Of a DNA stretch of 64,000 bases, positions 48,894-60,075 are shown in pieces. Source of the stretch: Musa acuminata AAA Group (Eukaryota > Streptophyta > Magnoliopsida > Zingiberales > Musaceae); contig NC_088348.1 of NCBI RefSeq assembly GCF_036884655.1, positions 26,153,501 to 26,217,500 of the forward strand. The letters run 5' to 3'. The number at the start of each line of letters is the position of its first letter. Position 1 is the first letter of the stretch. Below the pieces are notes generated by a model. That model was not told where the DNA came from. It ran no database searches and saw only the letters and a program-made list of their open reading frames with translations. A program made the position numbers and the translations under genes.

Positions 48894-49587
48894 TGATAGG
48901 GGAGTCACTGCATGGTCAACGGGGATGCGGACAGTGACGCCAGCCATCCCATGGTTGGTCAACCGAAGTGACCTCCCTCAGGCAGTAATGGCGACGCGAC
49001 GCGCCACGACACCACCCGCGCATGGCCCACACTCTGCCCGAGCGAGCGGGCATTAACGCTGACCCAACGTCGCCAACGTCACCCACGCTCAGCCAGCGGC
49101 TCCGTCGCCCATACCCTGCACGTTCGCCCAAATGCAGGAGGCGACGACCGAGGCCGCCCATACCCTGCGACAGGATGGTCCGCCACGCGACCCTATTGGC
49201 GATGTCAAATCCAGTCAGAGGCACGACCCTGCTCTGACAGGTAGGAACATAAGGTAGTATCAGACCCAAACTATAAAGAGTCCAGAGCCCTAAAGGTTGG
49301 GGGGGGACAACACCAGCTCTTAATACAGAAATCCCCTTCACATCCACTAATTGGACCATCGGAGGGGTCGGGCCGAAGATACGGTCCGACCTTTGTGCAG
49401 GTACTCGGTGATCACTCCACCCCGACGCTGCGGTTAGCTATCTCTCCAGACAACGCCCCGATTGGACTATCGCGAGCGCTTCTCCAAAAGACGTCAAGAA
49501 GCTCTACCTGTGATCCCCGACATCCGGACGTCTGAATCGAGCTGTACCGCCCCGAGGTTACGGCTTAAACAGGTGCAGACCGCATCA
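48894..49587 (+). repeat. Right LTR of the non-autonomous element
   Basis: 694 bp from TGATAGGGG to CGCATCA. It is longer than the left LTR because of extra sequence in its first half, and is clearly diverged from it, so the insertion is old or the LTRs recombined. Confidence 0.82.
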
Positions 49588-52145
49588 AAAGTAATCGTGA
49601 TTCTTCACCCTCCCCCATCTCCTCCACATAGACCCGACAAGCTCGACAGCTGGTGTTTGACCAACTTCCCCATAAGATTCTCTCACCAAACGCGAAGGAC
49701 CCCTCCGAAAGCAGGTATGCCTGTGCCATCATTAGCAGGAGTGGTGATGATGGTAGCCACGCACTCAGACTCTATTACCACGTTGCATTAATTCTTCCGA
49801 CACGGCAACCTGTACCCTTTTGTCATCCCCCTCCCACCCCATTACTCCCTACCCACCGTATCTGCAGAAGCCGCTGTCGATGATGGCTGGCACAAAGCAA
49901 TGACCGGTTGATGTTCTCCGCAGCACTTGATTGGGTCAAGTCGTTGTCAACCATCAGCACCGTTTGACGCTCACCTTTCCGCCTGAGAAGCCACGGAGTG
50001 GGGATGTTGCTGTGCCCACTCCCACGGCATTACAACTTTCTGCCCTCTAGGCAGTGGTGCCTCGCACGAGAGAGATCTGTGGAGTGGCGGAAGTAGGACC
50101 AATGGTTTAGATTTTTTTTTTAATATCTTGATTTTTAGATTTAAAAAATTTATATTAATTTTTTTATAATTATAAAAAAACAAAAATTTAATTTTATTTA
50201 TCTTACCGTCGTTAATTTTACCGACAGAAGTACGAAAACAATCGTAAAAAGATAATTTCGACGGTCTAATTCGTGGTGACGAACGATGACGTCACTAAGG
50301 GTCGTGCGTGCGTGACTATTATGAATGAGAAGAGATAGCGACAGTGAAAAGTGAGAACCGCTTTGCATCTCTATCGACATCAATGTCATTACTTGTGATG
50401 AAAGGATTGCTCGACATTTACATCGACGCCGATACAAATGTAGAGCAACGAAAAGGCTGCTCGACAACTACGTCGATGTCAACGTAGATGTAGATGCTAA
50501 GTGGTCCTTTTGTCGCTTTACATTTATGTCGACGCCAACGGAGTTATCGAGTGATGCTGCTCTGTATCTATATCAATGTCGATACAAATACTAAGCGTCC
50601 TTTTCGTCGCTCAACTGCATCTACACATCACTTAGTAATTGTGTTGATGTCACCATCGATCTCCCTCATCTCCAACAACTAACCTACGGCCCTCAGCGAC
50701 CACCTTCGTCATCCATCATTATCAACTTAAATGTTAAATTACTTTTTTATCTATTATTTTTTGTGATTTCATCGATAAATTAACGATAAATAAAACTAGA
50801 TGTTTCACGTTCATAACTATAGGAATTTCAATATAAATTTTTGAAGTCTAAGAATCGAGAAGCCAAAGAGATCTAACTAAAGGAGATAATCTATAATTAG
50901 TCCGTTGAAGTGACATCTACGACCAAGCAAAATTAAATTGGTTAGCAGATTTGTAGTGTCTTCATCTAAAAAGAAATAGTTATAAAGCAATCATATAATT
51001 CATACTAACCATAGTCTCTTAGGACAAACATAATAAAACAATCGAAATTGTATTTGTTATATATTTGTATGAGACACTAGAAACAAAATAATAGAAGACA
51101 ACACCTAAATTAATAATGTGGTGCTCAATCCATACAATAGAAGACTAAAGATTTAAAAATTCAATACAATAGTTCGCAATATTCGAATATATCAACTAGT
51201 AAGGAGCTTGCATAGGTACACCTATGCAACAAAACAAAGGAATAATAGAGGACAAGTCATAGGATACTATTGCACAGTTGGCAATGACTCAAAGTGACAA
51301 GCTGTCCTCCGGAATACAATAATTCCTGCACATGGCAAAGATAGATGAGAGAGAATTGAGGATTTTGCAGCTGTCTTCTGTTTCTTCTTTCTTTATATCA
51401 TCAGCTCAACCCCTCATGCAAAACATGATAAAGAGAGTTCATAAGAAGGCTTTTCACCTGGAAATCAGTGCAAAGTCTTGTGGAGCCTTTGGCTTTTGGG
51501 TTGCAAAAAGCAACAAATGTTTTGCATATATAACATTCTGGAATTAGAGCTCTAAACAAATGGTTCAGTTAATCCGAGAACTCAGGGGATCAAACAAGAA
51601 TCAAAGCATCTTCCTGCTACTAAATTATAGTGAAATCCAACTGAAAAAATATATATACATACCATTCAACATTTGTTCCTGATGGAGACTTCAGCTGATC
51701 TTCCAGAATCTGCCCTTTCGTTTGTTTGCTGCAAGACAATACATTCCATTTGAGATTTAAAGAACAATGCCATAAGAGGGTCAGAAGACAGGTCCGATAA
51801 GAGGTAAAATACCTTGATCTGATTCAGATGTGTTTGAACAACTCATTCCAGCTTCCGACCAGTTCAGTTGGCAATTAGAGAATCCCCTATATAAAACAGC
51901 AGAGAAGAAAAGTTGATCTTTATTAAAGCACAACCCAACCAACCCATTTTGGCTGTACAAAAGCATCTCCTCCCTCCACGTTCCAGAAAGGGCAAAAGAA
52001 ATATCATATCAAAAATGATATCTACACCGACTTATCCAACCTAACACACCAAAAGATGGGAATTATCTTCTTCCTGTTTTATAACTATATACTCTTTTGC
52101 CTGATCACATATATAAGAAGATAGTAAAAAATTATGAAAAGCCGT
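49588..52145. other. Intergenic DNA right of the LTR element
   Basis: GC-richer DNA without a recognisable gene (49.6-50.1 kb) is followed by a degenerate repetitive stretch (50.2-50.7 kb) and AT-rich DNA. The last few hundred bases probably include the 3' UTR of the minus-strand NRG2-like gene. Confidence 0.4.
50200..50700. repeat. Degenerate repeat built on 'tcgac-tcgatgt-gatgtag' words
   Basis: Variants of 'GCTCGACATTTACATCGACGCC', 'TACAAATGTAGAGCAACG' and 'CGTCGATGTCAACGTAG' recur several times in direct and inverted form, with phrases such as CCTTTTCGTCGCT. It is too diverged to fix a unit length by eye. Confidence 0.5.
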
Positions 52146-55100
52146 TTAAACGGATCCAGCTCGACGGCAAACACCTTCCAGAGCTTCCACAAACATGCCG
52201 GAGAACCCTGTCAACGCCTGAAACACACCGGGCAGGCCCGTCTGTATGTTGTTAAGGGTCATCGACCGCGTGACCTCGACCGCCTTAGCATGCCTCATCA
52301 TCTCATCTTCTACCTTTCTCCGACATGCTGCAATCTCCGACTTCTTCTCTGCTAATGGGTCGCGCGTGTCAAATACTTGTCCATCATTGTCGTGTCCACC
52401 ACCTGGGAGCGCAAGTCCAACCATTGAGTAGGACTGGTAATATTTTTTCTCGGTATTTCTCAGTGCTGTAGATTTTTTCTCAAGCTCTTTTGAGTATGTC
52501 TCAGCTCGTTTCTTAATCTTCAATTCCTCAACCTGCTTTGTGTAGATGACATGGATGACATTCATGAAACTTTTGACAGCCTCAGAGGCCACTGTGTCAG
52601 GCAGTCGATCTAGCGCTTGCTTCCACTCATCACAGAAGGCTGTAAGCTCAACTGCGACAGGTGAAGAATGGTCTTTCTGAGGATTGTCACTGCTAACCTG
52701 GAGGAGTGTGAGCTTAAGCCAGCCATACAAGGCATGGACATAGTCACGCTGATACTTGATAAGGCGGTTGAAGCTTGAATGCCATGCCGAGACTGCAGCT
52801 TCAAGATCACGGGTTGCCAGCCGATGCAAGTCCGATGTCGACTCGCCAGTAGAGGCACGATTCACAAGACCTCGGACTTGTTGCACAATATGGTTCTGGA
52901 TTTCATGAAACTTATTCATTTGCCTCCACATATTCAAAAGCCTAAAAGATATTTGACGATTACGGTATTGGTTAGATACAGTTAAACAACTATCCTCCAA
53001 TGCTCGTAACTAAAAGCAAGTCTTAACGGTGTAAGATGAAATCAGGAAGAATGTAAAATAAATAATTAAAGATTCCAATGAGGGAAGAGTTACTCACGCA
53101 TAACAAATCTCGACAAGTTGTGGTGCAAGTTCATCATCGCGAACTTTGGTGATAGCAGAAGATGTGGTAGTGACGGCCTGTGATGTCACTATGATTAGTG
53201 AGTGCAATTTCTGTATGGAGGCCTTGGTCTTGTCCAGTTTTGCATCATCCTTTTGCCTATACTCCTGGCTCTGCAATGTTGACAGTTTCTTCTCGTGCTC
53301 AATCTTTACACCCTCTCTAACCTGTACACTCAAACAGCAAAGATGCAACCATGATAAGAATACCACCATTGCAAGACCAAAGCACTGTACTGGTTGGAGT
53401 GCTTCGACTGCTGCGTTTGAGCCGGAGATAACTGGACGAAGTCTGAAAATTATTTAACTAATAGAAAACCAATTTGAAGACCAAAAGCATGAAGTTAAAA
53501 AGCATAATAAGCTTATGGGCATTTCTGCTTCAAAGACCTTTCGCATGGCTTGATCGATGAAAATGTTTCAAATGAATAATATGGTAGTGCACATCTAGCA
53601 TTTGGCAAATCAGTATTCTTAATTAATCCAAATATGTGGCATATTATGTGGATCTTTGCAATAAGCCAAACTTGTTTACACTTGCAGAGAACAAAGCAGA
53701 TATGTAAGTGATTTCATCCTTGGTTTTTCAGTTAAAAAGTTACGATATTATCTATACGAGTGTCAGGGTGGAAAATGGTACAACATTCTTTCTGTACTGC
53801 TAAATTAGAGCTAGCATAACTATATGATCATCTCCTACTATGCAGCTTAGACTCAAAAGATGAATGCATGAGATAAGCACCAATATCTAACTAAAAGAAA
53901 TGTAATCATAAGCCATCAGGTACGGTTTATAGATCTTTTCATTTCTAATCAGTCTCTACCATGATCATTTCTAACTAAATCATTTGTCTATATGGATAAA
54001 ATATTGAACTAGCAAAGGAAGAGTCTATTTGAACCTAGTGCACGTAATAATTTGAAATGTCCCTTATATAACCACTGTGATGAATAACTTAAAAGTGGCA
54101 AAAAGCAAGTCTCTTAGTGGTAGAAAAACATAAAAGAAAAATACTAAAAGACAATGATCGCAAGACAATGCCCCCTCTGTATGAAGATAAAAAGGAACTT
54201 CAACAAAGTACCACTAAGTAATCCCATTAGCTAGAATCCAGTCATCGCATTTAAAATAAGCCTAACAAGCCACATTCATCATGCAAATTGGTTCTTTGCA
54301 AGTGAAATATCTTATAAACTATAATTGCCCAGGCACTGCACCTTTACGTTTCCCTCTAACAGAAAATCTGAAATCAACCTGCAACAGTATTTATCTTCCT
54401 ACCAACTGACCAACCTCAGACGATGTAAGTGTCAGTCAATCAGGTCAAATGCTTAGGAGATGCATTCTAAGGACTCATTGACCTTAGGGTCTATTACAAT
54501 CAGAACCATACTAATTATTGGACAGTGTTCGATTCAACAAAATTTCTACCCCATGGCCCATAGGAGTTTCCAATGGCATTACAATTGCTTGGCAGTCTGC
54601 CACGAACAGGAATCTGTGAAAGAAATTATATAAAACTAAAACGTTCACTAGAACCGCTAGTGGCTAAGCCAGAGAGCCATATCGTAAAGCAAAATGGAAT
54701 TTTCACATGGTAAGCTATCGAACCAGGTACTAAAATTGGGCCTATCAAGTTATTGATTAATGTGAACAAGATTTGCTTTGACATGATGGCAAAATGAAAA
54801 AGGAAAAAAGATCTTATTGTCACTCAATCTCAAGGGTAAGGATGAAAGGTATTGCCCCCAAGTCCTAATACACATGGAGCGAAGGAAACCATCCATACAA
54901 TGAGAATTTGGACAAAGATCAAGAAGAGAGCAACTACCGTTCCTCTCATCCTACAATTTCAAGACAACTTAAACTAATCTAGCAAGAGGTCCAGATATTT
55001 GCTCCTCAGTTTCCAATGTTAACATCCGGTTCCATGTTTAAAATAATGTTTACAAACTTGTTCTGGCAGCACTTATTTCTATGTAAATTCTTAAATATAT

Positions 55101-56635
55101 TTCAAGTGCATTTGTCTATCTACAAAAAAATTCCCTTAATTTGCTAAACTGTGCAAAGAATTGTACTGTTAAGGATGGAAATAAAGAATAGCAAGAGCAA
55201 ACCAAATGTTATCGCCGAGAGGTATAGAAGATACATGATACCTTCACCTCCTCATAGAGTTTCTTCTCCCAAGCCAAGAGCCGCTCCAAAGTGGAGCCAT
55301 TGCTCTTCCCTCCACCCGACTCCTCTAAAGCCACCGGATCCAGGCTGTACCGAATTGCCAGCGGCGGCTTCGATGTCCAGCTCGAGGATAGCGCGCTCAG
55401 TACACTGCTTGAGTGGTACACCGTCTCTGAAAGATGAATAAGATCAAGCATACAATTCATTGAAGCTTCAATTTGATCTCAAGTCTAAGCCCAAATGAAA
55501 CTTGGGTGCCCTTCTACTTACTCTTGAGCTGCCGGAAGCTACCATCAAATTGGGCATGGCCAATCTCAAGGAGATCTGAGACAGCGCTGCCTGCATCGGC
55601 GGCCTTGATGAAATGCTCCTTGATCGCCTCTGCAATCTCCGCCAGACTTTGGTGGCGCACCACCATCCTCAGCTCGGCGACGGCAGATGACAAGGAAGTC
55701 TCCTCCCGGCCGCCAGCGTTCCACCTGGCAGACGACGATCCCACCTGCGACCTCGGCCGCAGGCGCGACTTCACCTCCGCCGCCGCGGATGATGCGATCT
55801 CCGACGGCGCCGCCTGACTAGGGGCGAAGCCCCCGTAGGCGGATCTGGTGGCCATGCTCTCGGATCTCGAGACCGTGGCCCTGTCATCTTCTTGGTCATC
55901 CTCCTGCTCCGGCTCGCCGTCGGATCTGGACGTAGAGCTGGTGGTGCTCGTGTAGCGCTCGCCCCATTCGCGACAGTGGACCTCTTCTCTTCCTCCTCCT
56001 CCTTGTTCTTCTTCTTCCTGTGATATCTGCTCCTCGTCCGATTCGCCCACTTCTTCCTCCGGAGGAAGATGGTGTTGCAGGCGATTCTTCTCCTCAAGCT
56101 CGGCCTTCCGGCGTTCGAAGAACTCGGAATCCGGGGGCGACGGAGGGTAGAAGTTCTCCCAGTCCCAGGCGGAGGAAGACTGAGAGGGAGTGGTGGCATA
56201 GGTCGAGTTCACAGCCGGGAACCGTGGGTGGCTGTCAGCCACGGCGGCGGCAGAGGGCCTATGGAAGGGGGTGCCGACAACGGTGGGGGAAGGGGAGGGG
56301 GAGAAATGGTGGCGGTGGCGGGGGCGGAGTTGAGGCGGCGGCGGCGACGGAGAGGGTGGTGGAGGGGGCTGAAGCGTGGGCGGAGGGAGGGAAGCCGAAG
56401 GGGAGGCGGCAGATGATCGGAGGAGAACGGGCGGGGTGTGCTCGGAGACAGCGAGGGGCTCGCCGACTGCGAAGCTGGCGAGGGCGGAACCAGTGAGGCG
56501 GAGGGAGCGGAGGTAGTCAGCGTGGGCGGAGGCGAGGTGGTGGCGGGAGCAGACCGCCTCCTTCATGAGGCGGCGCCGCTCCTTGCACCGGCGCACGCAG
56601 TCCTCGTTCTCCAGCCGCGACGCCGTGCAACCCAT
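52146..56635 (-). CDS. DUF630/DUF632 protein, NRG2-like (putative nitrate-regulatory / bZIP-like family)
   Basis: Four exons on the minus strand, 56635-55522, 55426-55242, 53321-53098 and 52941-52146, encode 772 residues. All introns are GT-AG and phases join correctly (…FRQLKKTVYHSSS…, …EEVK|VREG…, …EICYALLNMW…). The start [25 protein letters not shown] is the DUF630 signature; an in-frame ATG eight codons upstream would hide the MGC end. Gly2 is a likely N-myristoylation site and Cys3 a palmitoylation site. A Pro-rich stretch (about 90-130) and an acidic, Ser-rich linker precede DUF632 (about 330-640), which is helical and partly coiled. Arabidopsis NRG2 of this family regulates nitrate signalling; other members have plasma-membrane or unknown roles. 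Which applies here is undecided. Confidence 0.92.
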
Positions 56636-59600
56636 TCCCCTTCCGCAGCCAGCGGGCACGCTCGATGGCGGCGAGCACCACCACGATCAATCAACCAACC
56701 AACGGCCAGCGATGGAGCCGAGCGAGCGAGAGACGGCAACTGTCGCGGTACAATTACCGTACATGGAAAGAAAGCGAGAGCTCGATAAATAGACCAAACC
56801 AACAGATGTGAAGACACTTTATAGAGTATCACGCACCAACAAACGTGCGGTCGTTCTCACCTCACTCCGCCACGCTGCCTTATTCCACCTCGTTCGTATC
56901 CGTATAAAAATATCTTATTTTTGACAATTTAATTTATTTATTTGACGGTAAAAGATTAAGGCTATCTGCCTACGTGGGAATCAGCCATCCGTTGGATGCG
57001 ATCGCCGACAGACCAGCTGAATCCGGACCGTTCGATTCCACAGGGTTCGGATCACCCGCTTTGGCCAATGCACCATTCAGGAAAAAGGTTTTTCCCATTG
57101 GAGAATTCTGCTGGTCCCACACTCTACACATGTTTCACGAACCGGGCGCCTTGGATTCTTGGCGTTGGGGATGTGGATCAGCGGGAAGGACGGATGAGAT
57201 CTGATCAAACGGTCAGCGTGAGTCGTCCGAAATATAATATTATTTATTTATTAACAGAAATACACTTTTCACGGAAATGAGTTATTATATTTCGAATAGG
57301 AAAAATAAAAAAATTCTCTATATTATAAATTCAAATGCTAAAAAAACAAGATTACAACATGGAATACCTCTTGACTTGATAAAATTGTATAAAACATATA
57401 TTTTAATCTACTAATAGGAATAAATATGCAATTCTTGTACTCCTAATGGAGTACATGCTAGAAAATATTATTGGTAGATTGAATGACTTAAAGATTAATA
57501 ATTTTTAATCATAGTCAATATTAAATTATTTGAGTTAAAAATGTATACATTATAAAAATGTATAAATATTTTTACTCTAAATGTTAAATATTAACAAATA
57601 GTTGACTTGTTTTAGCCAATAAAGATTAATGATAATGACAAATACTCATATTGTTAAAGAAATAAATACGGATATAAATTATATTTATGCAAGTAATTTC
57701 GCCAAAATGTCCTTAGAACGTTTGGTTATATAAATCTTGGTTTGGACCAACCACCCACGTGCGTCGCGGCTTCCTTTCCACCGCCACTTCTACTTTCCTT
57801 CGGCCACTTCCCTTTTCCTTTATCATCATCATCATTCTATCCCCCCCGTGTCCCTCTCCGTCTTTGCTTTCCCTTGCTCTACCCTAACGGAGACGTGGAT
57901 TGTTGGATGGATACTGTATGTCTATGTAGGGACCCTCTTTTGTCCACACACTCCGGGTGGGTTAAAGCATTTGGGTTCTTCCATTGGAAGAGCAAAAGTT
58001 GTTCAGCCAGTGGTGAGTGGGGGATAGGGTTCCCGTCCCCAGGCATACTCAGGAACATGGTATTTGAGAAGGTACAGTTGTTACCTTTGTATTTATCTCC
58101 TCTCATCTTTTTTATCTGGCTTCTTCTTGAAATGTTGGAAACAACAAGGACCACTGGATTTCCTGGGTCCAAGTTGCTGATAGGTATCTTTGTTCTGTGC
58201 CTGAATCATCAACATAAAAGCAGGTCCTGAAGCTGACATTATCTTTTTGTTTTTACAATGTGTTATTCAGGTAATGGCATTTCTAGTTCAGATATGAGTA
58301 GGGCACACCATGGATTTGGAGTTGTAATCAAAGTACTCGCTTGAAGGGTTGATCGATGCTGGGGAAAGTGAAAAGTTGAATACTTTCACCCACCAAACAG
58401 TTGAAATGAATAATTCAGATTCAATGCATACCTCTGCCTAGGCCAACTATCAAAGATCACAAGCAATTCTTCTTTGTCAATTCGTTTCCAAGGAAAAGAG
58501 GTTTTTGCATATTTGTCACTCGGATATGTGCTAATCCTGTAAACCTACATGATATGATCCAAAATATATTTCATGTAGGGCTGAAATTGCTGTTGTCGTG
58601 GTGGTAATTCTACTTTCTTCTTTCCTTTGTATTTTTCGAGATCAAATGTTAAGCATTAAGGTGAAGATGAGATTCGTTTGTGAGATTGTGCTGTCAAGCA
58701 TCAAGATCTTTATCAACTAATTAATTTAACGAAAGTCAGATTTGATCACAGGACATTGCTAGCAAGGCCAATATATTTATCGGCTATGGAGTAAGACATT
58801 ACCATTATCAGTCAAGATCTTTACTAGATGAGGTACGTGACACCTACAAATTACTTATCTTTATCCAATCCAAGATTCTTTCACCTTAAATGTGATGCTT
58901 CACATGTAGCATCTTGTTTGATATCGATGCCTTGTTATGTCTTTTGATATGCAAAATTTTTTTTCTCTGAAAGATGCTGATGGCTCTATAAAGATTTTCA
59001 CACTTGATGATAAAAGAATTTCACAGGCATAGGTTGATTCATTCTAAGTAGTAGAAGTGAACATAGCAAGGTTTTTAGAATTAGCAAATGAAGATTGTTA
59101 AGTTCTTTTTTGAAGTTCGTAACTTTTTGTGGAATACTTTTACCCTTCATCACTTTGTCCTTCATAGGTTAACTTTGAACTTGACTTTGGATATTTATCT
59201 TTGTCTGTCTCTTTTTACCTTATCATCAAAGCCATCAGAGAAGTTCTGATAACCTGTTGAGCCATTCATACCTGGTGGAAAGTCTGGGAAGTATGATATG
59301 GGAAATGGCATAGGTATGCATCAAAGAAGGCACAGCATTGACTTATTTAGAGTCTCATGGACTGGTCTTTCTTGGGTTCATTTGTCATTTCTAGACCATT
59401 GAATCATTTTTTATCATTACAATGCCACTAGATGGTTGTTTCAAAGAACAAAGAATCATTAATCATTTCAAGCGTACCAAATTTATTTTTGATCCGCTAA
59501 CCAGAAGACTTAGGAACACATATACAGGGGGGACATTTTAATGAGAAAATGGTAATTTAGCATAAGAGACCATCTTTCCCAAATTATTTATAGTACCTAT

Positions 59601-59829
59601 GTTATTTGACAATGATGGTGCCAGTTGAGGAACTAAGGCTTACGATCAGGCTTATTAATATGGATTGTGCCTAGAGTGGCCCAGATTGCCCTAGGTTTTG
59701 TACAAGCCATGGATGTAGACTCTGGTAGTGGGCCCAAAAAAGAAACCCTTACTTTCTTGGGCTGGCCAACTAACAACCTAGAATGTTCGGTTGACTCCAC
59801 AATACCTAGTGCTATGAACTGATGAGTGA

Positions 59830-60075
59830 GTGATTGAGTTCGCTTAGTGAAAGTCTTCGAGTGTGATGTCAAAAGGTCATGGGTTTAAGTCCTATTACAA
59901 GCGTAGTTGCACTTGCAAAGACACAAGGTATTATGAGGAGGATCTATTAAACTCTAAGAGAGTTAATCCTTAACTTAGAAAGTGCTTAATCTTGAGTGAT
60001 ACGAGGACCATTGTATTTGTGTGTCTATCCTATGCCCGCATCATGTCAATTGAAATTAATATATGTTCATTTCTA
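59830..60075 (+). repeat. Possible tRNA-derived SINE-like sequence
   Basis: A B-box-like GGGTTTAAGTCC follows, at tRNA-like spacing, a weak A-box-like GAGTTCGCTTAGTGAAAG. A tRNA-unrelated tail comes after it. No poly-A/T end or target duplication was confirmed, so this is tentative. Confidence 0.25.

Larger units (their letters stand above)
47425..49587 (+). mobile_element. Non-autonomous LTR retrotransposon with a tandem-repeat interior
   Basis: Two diverged direct repeats start TGATAGGG and end GCATCA (LTRs at 47425-47976 and 48894-49587). The element is flanked by an exact 5 bp AAAGT duplication (47420-47424 and 49588-49592). ATTGGCGC lies 1 bp inside the left LTR, in the position and wording of the primer-binding site of Tat/Gypsy elements. 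A purine tract (48881-48893) touches the right LTR. Both LTRs contain a CGGAGGGGTCGGGCCG block and a GACCTTTGTGCAGG-like block in the same order. The interior of about 900 bp has no gag or pol, only a 53 bp monomer array. All cis signals for retrotransposition are present and all proteins must come from elsewhere. Confidence 0.88.

Noticed and set aside
56020..56496. 158-codon plus-strand frame over the NRG2-like first exon
   Set aside because: Shadow of the GC-rich, Pro-rich coding exon on the opposite strand.
57880..58070. Possible microRNA precursor in the 57.9-58.1 kb segment
   Set aside because: Compared by eye with common conserved plant miRNA sequences; no match and no convincing stem.
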